Of a DNA stretch of 64,000 bases, positions 44,707 through 53,036 are shown in pieces. Made by a program: the position numbers and the translations under genes. The notes under the pieces were generated by a model. That model was not told where the DNA came from and made no database searches. It saw only the letters and a program-made list of their open reading frames with translations. Numbering within the stretch: position 1 is the first letter of the stretch; each line of letters opens with the position of its first letter. The stretch is from Prorocentrum cordatum (taxonomy: Eukaryota; Sar; Dinophyceae; Prorocentrales; Prorocentraceae), in the NCBI GenBank assembly GCA_963575745.1, contig CAUYUJ010014271.1, positions 258,820 through 322,819 of the forward strand. The letters are read 5' to 3'.

Positions 44707-45237
44707 TTAAATGGATTGACGGAGAATCAGTCGTAACGCGTTCACATAAAAACTGGTGCCGCAACCCGGGGCGTGCCGGCACCGGCAGTGGGTCAGGTAA
44801 ACGGTGGCCGTGACGAGGGCCCTGCGCTGTAGCTCGAGAGTCGTCAGCTCGCTGCGGGGCGACGCCAGGAGCAGGAACCTGGCGAGACGCGCCTCTCGCG
44901 CGGCTGGCCGCGGCACCCACGGCAGGTCGGCCGCCGCAGCGGCGGCGCAGGGGCAGTCGGCGCAATGCTCTACGGAGTTCTCCCCGTCCGTGCACCCGAG
45001 GCGCGCTGCTGAAACCGCCTGGTGGTGACCCAGCTCTTCCAGAGCGTCCGCAAGCATGCGGCGAGCGCTCGCGAGGGCACTCGGCGTGCCACGGCGGGGT
45101 ACGCGCTCAAGGCGCGGCCAACCATTTCTGCTCAGGACAGGCCGCCGCAGGATCAGCGCGACAGCCGGTGCCGCAGGAACCGCGCCAGGGCCGCAATGCG
45201 ATCGGGCTCGATCTCGCGCGCGCATGTGCGCAACCAC
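44707..45237 (-). pseudogene. Possible LINE C-terminal fragment (element E)
   Basis: The frame contains GCTDGENSVEHCADCPC (about residues 81-97), resembling the Cys-x-x-(Gly)-x-Asp-Ser-x-Glu-His-x-x-x-Cys finger near the end of dinoflagellate LINE polyproteins. It is followed by a Leu-rich helix and LQRRALVTATVYLTHCRCRH, which resembles the common final helix of these proteins. Upstream RT motifs were not found. GC-rich composition makes chance resemblance possible. Confidence 0.42.
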
Positions 45238-46385
45238 ACCATCTTCAGGCGTGCGGGTCGGACGTGCCCGCTGCCAGGGCCACTCGGTGGGGGCCCAGTG
45301 CGCGCTGCTGGAAGTAGCTCTGGGCTGCGCCCAGCTGCAGGATGATCAACCGAACCGCCTGCTCCAGCGACCCAGGCGCGCCAGTGACGCCGTGCTGCGC
45401 AGGCGCGTCGCTCGCAGTCCCGTTGCCCCGGGCGGCCACGCGCAAGCCTCCCTCCGCCGCCGGCGCCCACCGGCACGCCATGCACTTGGCTGCCAGCGCT
45501 GCCGTGGGCATGCCAGAAAATTCTTGCAGCCGCGCTGGGAAGCCCGGCGTAGGCAGACCGTGCAGCGCCGCTGCAGGCGCCCATCGGCTGGGCCCGACCT
45601 AGATAGATTGCAGCGCCGCGCTCTCCAGCTGCGTCCAGTTCGACGGGCTGCGCCCGGCAGAGCCAGGAAGCTCACCGTAGAGGAGGGGCACCTTGTGTAT
45701 CCGATCGTCTTCGCGAACATGCCACCTCACGTGCCGCCCCCCTCGCGGGCTCTGCGGAGATCTTTGGCGCTGGCGGCGTGCAGCCCTTTTCGCCCCGCTC
45801 GGGGCCCGGGAGGAAGTCGAGGCACTTCGCCTGGCGGGCGAACTGCAACCCGCCCCAACACGGCGCGCGGGAGGTCACCGCTTGGCGCGCGCCGTCGGGG
45901 TCTCCGAGCCACAAAACGAGAGCCAGGCTGTCGCGCTAGAGAAGGCGCGCCGGAGAACCGGGCCCGAGGCGACCTCCGGGCGAACTCCTGGGGTCCTGGG
46001 GGCGCTGCACTCGCCCAGCCCGAGAGGTGGGGGCGGGTGGAGACGAAAAGAGAGGAGAGAGGGAGGGAGAGAGAGAGAGAGGGAGAAAGAGGTAGGGGCG
46101 GATGGAGACGGAGAGAGAGGGAGGGAGGAAGAGGGAGAGAGAAAGAGAGAAAGAGAGAGAGAGAGTGCGCCAAGCGGCGAGGAGGGCGGGACAACAAATC
46201 ATCAGAGTCGCATTGGGGGGGGGGGCGGGCGGACTCGACCCCGAAACCGGACGATCGACGAGCGATCGAGGAGCCACTCGGTCGACGGGGGGGGGGGGGC
46301 GAACAGCGTGGAGGATGACGGGAAGCAGAGAAGCAGGGGAAGAGAAGGGTGAGGAGGACAACACATGGACAGAAGGAGAGGATCA
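45238..46385. other. No recognisable gene; purine-rich end
   Basis: GC-rich to 46030, then GAGAGA/GAGGGA patches (46050-46165). G-runs of 9-11 occur near 46215 and 46285. The upstream part of element E could lie here but no motif supports it. Confidence 0.35.
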
Positions 46386-47010
46386 GGAGGGAGAGGAGGA
46401 GGATGATGAGGAGGAGGAGAAAGAAAGAGGAGGAGGAGGAGGAGGAGGAGGTGAGGAGGAGGAGGAGAGGAGGAGAGAGGAGGATGAGGAGAGGAGGAGG
46501 AGGGGAGGGAGGACCTGGATCGCGCCAGCGCAAGCGGCAGCGCCGCCAGAGCGCGCTGCCAGCTGGGCGCCGCCCCCCAGGCCCCCCCCCTCTGGGATCG
46601 AGGGGTCGAGGATCGGGGGATCGAGTTCCTCGAGGATCGGGAGATCTCCTTGATGCTCAAGGAGGTTCTCGTGGGCACGGCCAGGCGCAGCCCGAGAAAC
46701 AGGCCCGGATGGACCCCAGGAGGGATCTGGGTCCTCCTGATGCTCGTCCTTCTCCTCCTCCCTCTCCCTCCTCCTCTTTATCCTCTTTCTCCTCCTCCTC
46801 CGCCTTCTCCTCCTCCTCCTTCTCCTCCTTCTCCTCCTCCTCCTCCTCATCCATCCTCCTACTCGTCTTCCTCCTCCTCCTCCTCCTCCTCCTCCTCCTC
46901 CTCCTCCTCCATCCTCCTCCTTGTCCTCCTCTCCTCCTGCTCCTCCTCCTCCTCCTCCTCCTCCTCCTCCTCTTCCTTCGCCTCCTCCTCCTCATTTCCC
47001 TCCTCCTCTG
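46386..47010. repeat. GGA tract and facing TCC tract (long inverted repeat potential)
   Basis: 46386-46515 is GGA/GAGGA. 46745-47010 is TCC/CTCCTT. The two tracts are complementary and separated by about 230 bp, so they can pair as one long imperfect stem. Between them, ATCGAGG-type words repeat (46595-46640). Confidence 0.92.
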
Positions 47011-47189
47011 GGGATGAATCTTGAGCGGAGTTTGGTCGACCCCCTGGCGTCGTGCTCAAAAGTCGCCGCCTTTGGCCCCTGGGGGGCCTTGCGGGCCCAC
47101 TGGGGCCGCCAGAACACAGCACGGGGTGGAGAGCTGGTGCCCGATCAGGAGCTCCAGACCTCCAGGGGTCAACGTTGTGAAGCAGATGG

Positions 47190-47258
47190 GGGCTGGGTCG
47201 TCGTCGTCGTCGGCGGCGGCGGCGTCGGCGTCGGCGTCGGAGTCGTCGTCGTTCGCCA

Positions 47259-47333
<75 letters not shown>

Positions 47334-47431
47334 TCGTCGTCGTCGTCGGCCTCGTTGGCGCAAAGGGGTGCAGAAGGGGGAGGAAGTAGAGGACGAGCAG
47401 AGGGGGAGGCGGGGGCAAGAGAGGGGGTCGG

Positions 47432-47498
<67 letters not shown>

Positions 47499-47510
47499 TC
47501 GTCGTCGGAG
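47190..47510. repeat. (GTC)n and (GTCGGC)n arrays
   Basis: 47195-47355 alternates GTC runs with a hexamer GGCGTC; 47425-47505 is almost pure GTC. Frames across it (poly-Thr, poly-Asp, poly-Arg and similar) are artefacts. Confidence 0.97.
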
Positions 47511-47630
47511 GGGGGCGAGGAGGAGGGGTCGTCCCCGTCGTTGGGGCAGGAGGGTGCAGGGGGGGGCGGAAGCAGAGGGAGAGCAGACGGGGAGGCGGGG
47601 GGAAGAGAGAGGATGGGGCCGCCGTCGTAG

Positions 47631-47801
47631 AGTCGACCCGCAGAGTAAGGATGGGCATCCCTCCCAAGGGTGCCCCTGCATCCTTGCTTCCTGGGTCCAT
47701 CCTTGGACACGTTCGTTGGCCGCGCCCCGCTCGGGAAGCTTCGAAGTGGGCGTCCAAGGCCCTTGCATCCTTATCGCGCACCCTTACTCTGCGGGTTGAC
47801 T
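47631..47801. mobile_element. MITE-like foldback element, family 5, with possible 4-bp target duplication
   Basis: 171 bp. The left end is AGTCGACCCGCAGAGTAAGG. The reverse complement of the right end is AGTCAACCCGCAGAGTAAGG, one mismatch in 20. The next bases (ATGGGC and GTGCGC) are partly matched. GTAG precedes the left end (47627-47630) and follows the right end (47802-47805). The single copy is non-coding. The near-perfect ends suggest relatively recent insertion. Confidence 0.82.
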
Positions 47802-47805
47802 GTAG

Positions 47806-49166
47806 TCGCGGTCGTCGTCGTCGCTGGATGGGGGCGAGAAGGAGGGAGAGGCGCGGGTCTCGCACCGCCCCTTCCCGCGCTGCTGCAGCTCCTCCCCTCC
47901 GCGATTCCGGCGTCGCTCGTGGAAGAGACGGGGAGGGGAGGAGCGGGAGGGAGCGCAAGCAGCCGAAGATCGACGTGTCGTCTGCCCCTTCTCGGCGCAG
48001 CGCCGGGGCCCCAGCACGGGCAGGCAATCTGCAGCGAGCTCCTCCAGCGTCGCAGCTTGTTCGTGGCATGGTCCTCCTTGGATCTCGGCCCCCTCCTCAG
48101 GGCGGGGTCCTCATCCTGAATTGTTCGATGGCGGTCCCGGGACCGGAAAACGGCCTCCAAAGCCGAAAAGGTTTAAAAACCGGCCGTGGCGATTGTTCTG
48201 CATCGCCTGGATCTGAACTGCTCGGTCCGACCTTTGGACGCACCTGGCTGGCTGCAGGATCCTGGCGCCGATCGGGGGCCCTCGGTCGAAACGATTCGGC
48301 GGCACAGCCCGGCTGCGCGCGCTGACAAACGGGCAGGCGACACGCCCAGTCGGGCCGATGAAACGATCAGGCCGAGCAGGTCCCGCCATCTTCAATGCAG
48401 TCAGCCAGCCTCCCAAAACCCTCCAAAGGATGGAGCAGGACTCTAGGATTCTGGGGTGAACTCGCGCGCCCCTGCGAGGGGGCACAAGGTCCGGGCAGAA
48501 AGGAAAGGACAGGCAGCCACCAGCGCCGACGCCGACGGTGACGATGGACAAAGACGGCGACGACGGCGACACGAACAGACAACCGACGGGGCGCCCGCAG
48601 CGACACGACCGACGACGAAGACGACGACGACACAAGCGGCATGAGGGAGAAGGTGGGTGAGGAGGACGGCGGCGGCGGGCTCATTATGAACACGAGTCAG
48701 GGCGTGCCGCGTGCAAATCAGCCTGCTGTTGCTCGGGTTCATCGAGAGCGCCAGGCTGCGGTGCTGCAAGAGAAGGGGGAAGAAGAAGGGGAAGGAGCGG
48801 GGAAGGAACATGGAGGAGGAGGGAGGAGGAGGAGGAACGATCCTGAAACGCCTCCTGTGACTGCACTGGAACCATTGAAGAGAAATCCAAGCATCCGACG
48901 ATGTGATTGCGCTCATCCGCGGATCCACGAGTCCCAACCCTGTCCAGCGGGGACCGCTTTTCGACTTGGATTCCTGTTTGATGACCCCGGGGCCCGGGAA
49001 ACGACCCAGAGAGACCGAAGATGAGGAAACACGCCGGAATGGAAAACATCAGCCCGCTGGTTGCCCGAGAACTCAAACCTCCAATTGATGCTGAAAGTTT
49101 TGTCCCGTCGACGTTTGGCGGCCCAGAGCCTCGAAACGGCCCCCCAGAGGCCGAAAACTACAAGCA
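47806..49166. other. No recognisable gene; GAC-rich patch
   Basis: 48525-48640 is GACGGCGACGACGG-type sequence, and 48770-48840 is purine rich (GGAAGAAGAAGG). Diverged dispersed-repeat phrases (GGTCCCGGGACCGGAAAACG at 48132, GACCCCGGGGCCCGGGAAAC at 48980) occur. Confidence 0.4.
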
Positions 49167-49200
49167 GCCTCGCGTCGTGATTCTCGTCACGACGCGAGGC
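49167..49200. repeat. Perfect 14-bp hairpin
   Basis: GCCTCGCGTCGTGA and its reverse complement flank a six-base loop TTCTCG. The word CTCGCGTCGTGA also occurs singly near 58433, and related CGTCGTGACATT words near 15173 and 58297. Confidence 0.9.
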
Positions 49201-49574
49201 GGTCTGGGGGTAAGGGAGGGGCAGGGAAACGGCCCCCCAAGAAACTCCAGCGACCCCCAAGGCGACCCCAACGTTCAAAAACCTCCTTGATAAGGTAGAA
49301 CGGCTGACCATCCTTGGAACCCATTTTTGGTTATTCGCGACAGCGCCCGTGACTGGCCCCCCGCACCCCTCCCTCTCCCCTGGTCGAGTCACGATCCGTG
49401 CCAGCAATATCCAGCAATGAACTGTCCCTCGGCATTCCCACATGGCGCCGGCGCGAATCGCAACGTGACCGGTCCCCTCGACCCCCTCGCCCTGGTCGCG
49501 TCCATTATCGCCAGGATCTGCAGAAACGGTTTCTGAGGATCAGCGACGCAGGGGGCTTTGCCTTCATCGACAGG
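49201..49574. other. No recognisable gene
   Basis: About 370 bp of GC-rich sequence before the GGA tract. Confidence 0.4.
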
Positions 49575-50107
49575 GAGGAAGGAGGACGAGGAGGAGGAGG
49601 AGGAGGAGGAGGAGGAGGAGGAAGAAAAGGAGGAGGAGAGCAAGAAAAGGAGGGGGAGGAGGAGGAGAAGGAGGAGGAGGAGGAGGAGGAAGGGGAGGAG
49701 GAGGAGGAGAAGAAGAGAGGAGGAGGAGGAGGAGAGGAGGAGGAGGAGGAGGAGGAGGAGGCCGAGATGGAGGTCTGGGAGCTGCTGCAGGCGAGAGAAG
49801 CCGCTGGAGGGCCTGCGGCCGCACGCGGGGGGTGACCGCCCAGCCGCCCGCGGGGCCCGCGCGTCCACGGCGGGCCCTCCCAGGGGAGGGGGAGGAGGAC
49901 AAGGAGGAGGAGGAGGAGGAGGAGGAGGAGGAGGAGGAGAGGATGGGGAGGAGGAGGAGGGAGGAGGAGGAGCTGCAGGATGGGAGAAGGTGGAGGAGGA
50001 GAGGAGGAGGAGGAGGAGGGAGGAGAAAGGAAGGAGGAAGAGGAGGAGGAGGTGGAGGAGGGAGGAGGGGAGAGGAGAGGAGGAGGAGAGAGGGAGGAGG
50101 AGGAGGG
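49575..50107. repeat. Long GGA/GAGGA purine tract, 3' flank of element A
   Basis: Two purine blocks (49575-49765 and 49880-50107) separated by a GC-rich insert. The tract ends 41 bases before the stop codon of element A ORF2. Confidence 0.95.
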
Positions 50108-50147
50108 TATCGAGTATCGAGCTATTCGACGTAGTCGAGTTTACAAA
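50108..50147 (-). other. 3' end of element A with tandem CTCGATA words
   Basis: After the TAG stop (50150-50148), only about 40 bases precede the TCC-strand tract. Read on the minus strand they end AGCTCGATACTCGATAC, a direct repeat of CTCGATA. Short tandem repeats rather than poly(A) are a known 3' terminus of some LINE clades, so this is probably the true 3' end. Confidence 0.55.
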
Positions 50148-53036
50148 CTAAAGTCGGCTTCGCTGCTCAGCTTTGCTAAGAAGCTTTGGCCACTTCCCCT
50201 GCTCTATTCGATCGAGGTACTCTCGTCGGTGAGCAGGGATCTGAAAGTCACACGGCTTGCTAAGAGCACGATTCTGTTGGCTGCCGTATCGACCACAGCC
50301 ACGACAGAACCAGACTTTGTGTGCAAGCTGTAATCGCATCGCATGAGTCGAATCGATCCAACCCCCAGCAATGTGGAGCCGCCCCCCCCGAGGAACAGCA
50401 GCATATTTACTGTCGAGCGTGACGGGCTGGAAACAAACGGACTGCCACCACTCTTTCTGGGTGGCCAGGGATGCTGAGCCACAGCATCGCAAACAACTCT
50501 TACGATCATCACTGAGAGAATGGGCGGAGCAAAAGGAAGAAACGAGGGAAGGGGCGGGGGGGGGAGGAGGAGGTGGGTCCTTACTCCTCACGGCGCCGTT
50601 CCCACCCCGCTCCTCGGCCTCCAGCGCGTCCGCCGTGGCGCGCACGAGGCGGTGCCGCACCAGGGCGGCCGTTGCCTCGGCCTGGTAGGCCCTCGTCCTC
50701 GCCTCGTCGGGGACGCGGGCACAGTGGGCCGCCGCACTGGCGGCCTCGTCGGCTGCAAGATTGCCCTGGGCGAGCCAGGATGGAACCTCGCGCGCAACAA
50801 TATCATCTGCAGTCAGATGTGAGTTGAAGAAAAGAACACTCAACTGAGTTGGACGGGTTTGCAACTTTTTCCCCAGGGTCAACCAAAGGTCAGCGTTGGG
50901 CCCAGAGGGCCTCTTGTACAAACCAGAATAAAAGCCTTGGGCAACAGCATCGTTGTCAGTCACATAACAAACGAAGCCTCGCGTGCACTCCACTGCCAAC
51001 AAAAGTGCTCTGAGTTCGCCTCGGGGCACCGACTGAGATTTCCCGACCAAGGGCCCACTGACCGACGAACGAATGCGGCAGGGTTCGAACGAATCAAATG
51101 CAACAATTCCGAGCCCGACACGAATAAAACGTTGGTCAGCAGCGTTTCTCCCTCCACTTGCATCGCCAAACACAATGATGGGTTCGTGAAAGGACCCTTC
51201 ACCAAGACATCCCTCAAGATCGTTCGACGAGCTGCCTCGGATGTGCCAGTTCTCCTGAGACGGAGGCTGCGGCACTGCAGTCCACGCTGCTGGGATGAGG
51301 CCTCGTAGCCAAAAGCATGCTTCAGACTCTGCACCTGCGTACGCTGCCGGCGTGAGCGAATCAGAATCTGTATATGCCTTACAGCCCCTGTTCTCAGCAC
51401 ATCCCCAGAACCTGTGGAAAGGGGTCTCGGGCTCCTCGGAACACCTGGGGCATAAAACATCTTGGTTTCCCTTCAGCTGCTCATGTCGGCGTACTCGTGG
51501 CCAGGCTCCGCCTGTGGCCACTGATACTAGCAACTCACTTAAACGGTTCCCATGTGGAGCGAAAAGCAGCTGCTTCAACAGACGACGTAATGAATAATTA
51601 TCGATCCCCCACTGCATACCTTCTCCACAATAGTGCTGGGAAGCGTTCCTCCAAAGCTGATTCTGGATGGTCTGGTCGAAATCGTCCAAGAGGGGATCAG
51701 GGTTATCCTCGATCAGGTTTCCAGCCAACTCTGAAGATGGGAAACGCCAAGCAGCTAAATCATCACAATCCCCTGGAGCGTTCCAATGCGAGGGCTCCGC
51801 GGGGTCCCAACCTGCTTGGAGTAAATACAAAATAACGGCACCAGTGGGACCCCGAACACACCGAGATCTCTGATTCTCAGGGGTGCTTCGCAAACGTTCC
51901 AATAACTTGGGCCAAGCCCGAGATATGCCTGGCCTGATTGTCGGCAGCGATAGCCACTGGCGAAGCCAGAGGTCGAGGCAGGCTCGCGGCAAAATACGTG
52001 CTGGGTCCCCTCCAGGGCATCTGATATCCAACAGCGTTGTCAAACATCGGCCCTTCTTGCCAGTGCCGCAAGCCGCTCCGAGCTGCCGTCGAGCTCCCAG
52101 CATGGCGGTGCCAAAGACTCCGTGCAACTGGTGCCCGTAGAGCTGGGCAGAAAGTGTGCCGACTCTTGTCAGCTTGCTGGTAACGACGTACCGCCGAGCT
52201 GCACGTGCAAAACCGACTACTTTCCGATGCATATGTTTGCCTTTCACCACTCTTTTCGACCGTTGTTGGCGAGCATGTCGTATACCTCCTCCCAAATCCA
52301 CCCCGAGATATCCAGCCTGAGATTGGGGATGAACAACAAAACGTGCAACTCGGAGTTTCATGGAGATATACTTCGCATCGGCAATGTTAGAGCACAAGAT
52401 GATGCTCTTTGGTGAAACGGTCAAAGACTCGCGCTGGAGGGCTCGACAGGTGTCCAAAAGACCTGATAGTAATCTTTGGCGCAACTGTGCTCGTGATGCA
52501 TGGACCCGCTGAGATAGATCATCTATCCAGATCCTCGAACCCATACCTGGATGCGCGGTAGTAATCTTTGATAAGATAAAATATGCAAGGCGCCTCGCAA
52601 ACCTGGTTCCTCCTCGTAAACCCTGCACAATGCTTCTCGTTGGGAGTATGGGTTCGGCGAAAGCTCCACATTGACCTACAGCACGAGGCATGAGGCATTG
52701 TACAAGCTCTAGCACCAAGACTACAGACGGAAATCCCAAACGTATTGCTGCAGGTATAAGTAGAAACCATTCCATGGCGTCGTAGAAACCCTGGATGTCC
52801 AGAAGCCCGTGGCCCGTGGGAATCCCAAGGGTGCCTGAAACCTCTTCCTCGCAGACTCTCATAAAAGCCTCTCGTAAAGCAGCATTTCCTGAAATCGCAG
52901 CGTCCCACATGGGCTCGGACTCATTGGCCCAAGTCTTGACCAGGGGTTCGCGTGTGAGACTCCAAATTCTAGCAACCATCGCGAGCAGCCCTATGACCCT
53001 GTCCCCTGAGGCTTTTTTTGGGGATCGCGCGCCCAA
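50148..53036 (-). CDS. Element A ORF2, second part: RT, CCHC finger, RNase H, Cys-rich tail
   Basis: 962 codons in the +1 frame relative to the first part; the TTG at 53036 is not a real start. RT: fingers KKASGDRVIGLLAMV continuing the IPKK of the first part, motif A DIQGFYDAMEW (Asp80 and Asp86), motif B SIVQGLRGGTRFA (135-147), motif C WIDD (Asp172 and Asp173), motif D Lys210, and YLGV (243-246). Finger: Cys529, Cys532, His541 and Cys546. RNase H: Asp625 (FGDASGG), Glu674 (RGELRA), Asp694 (VTDND), His740 and Asp763 (NLAADEA). A Cys-rich tail follows (Cys836, 848, 851 and 852; Cys911, 914 and 929). Every catalytic residue expected of RT and RNase H is present, with no internal stop. Confidence 0.88.
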   Translation of the reverse strand: MGARSPKKASGDRVIGLLAMVARIWSLTREPLVKTWANESEPMWDAAISGNAALREAFMRVCEEEVSGTLGIPTGHGLLDIQGFYDAMEWFLLIPAAIRLGFPSVVLVLELVQCLMPRAVGQCGAFAEPILPTRSIVQGLRGGTRFARRLAYFILSKITTAHPGMGSRIWIDDLSQRVHASRAQLRQRLLSGLLDTCRALQRESLTVSPKSIILCSNIADAKYISMKLRVARFVVHPQSQAGYLGVDLGGGIRHARQQRSKRVVKGKHMHRKVVGFARAARRYVVTSKLTRVGTLSAQLYGHQLHGVFGTAMLGARRQLGAACGTGKKGRCLTTLLDIRCPGGDPARILPRACLDLWLRQWLSLPTIRPGISRAWPKLLERLRSTPENQRSRCVRGPTGAVILYLLQAGWDPAEPSHWNAPGDCDDLAAWRFPSSELAGNLIEDNPDPLLDDFDQTIQNQLWRNASQHYCGEGMQWGIDNYSLRRLLKQLLFAPHGNRLSELLVSVATGGAWPRVRRHEQLKGNQDVLCPRCSEEPETPFHRFWGCAENRGCKAYTDSDSLTPAAYAGAESEACFWLRGLIPAAWTAVPQPPSQENWHIRGSSSNDLEGCLGEGSFHEPIIVFGDASGGRNAADQRFIRVGLGIVAFDSFEPCRIRSSVSGPLVGKSQSVPRGELRALLLAVECTRGFVCYVTDNDAVAQGFYSGLYKRPSGPNADLWLTLGKKLQTRPTQLSVLFFNSHLTADDIVAREVPSWLAQGNLAADEAASAAAHCARVPDEARTRAYQAEATAALVRHRLVRATADALEAEERGGNGAVRSKDPPPPPPPAPSLVSSFCSAHSLSDDRKSCLRCCGSASLATQKEWWQSVCFQPVTLDSKYAAVPRGGRLHIAGGWIDSTHAMRLQLAHKVWFCRGCGRYGSQQNRALSKPCDFQIPAHRREYLDRIEQGKWPKLLSKAEQRSRL

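Noticed and set aside
47056-48069. Long Thr/Pro- and Asp-rich frames on the minus strand
   Set aside because: Encoded by GTC/GAC microsatellites; composition changes abruptly at the repeat edges.
49310-49345. Resemblance of CCCATTTTTGGTTATTCG to the dinoflagellate spliced leader
   Set aside because: Only the CCATTTTTGG core is similar; the rest of the leader and a following GT donor are missing.
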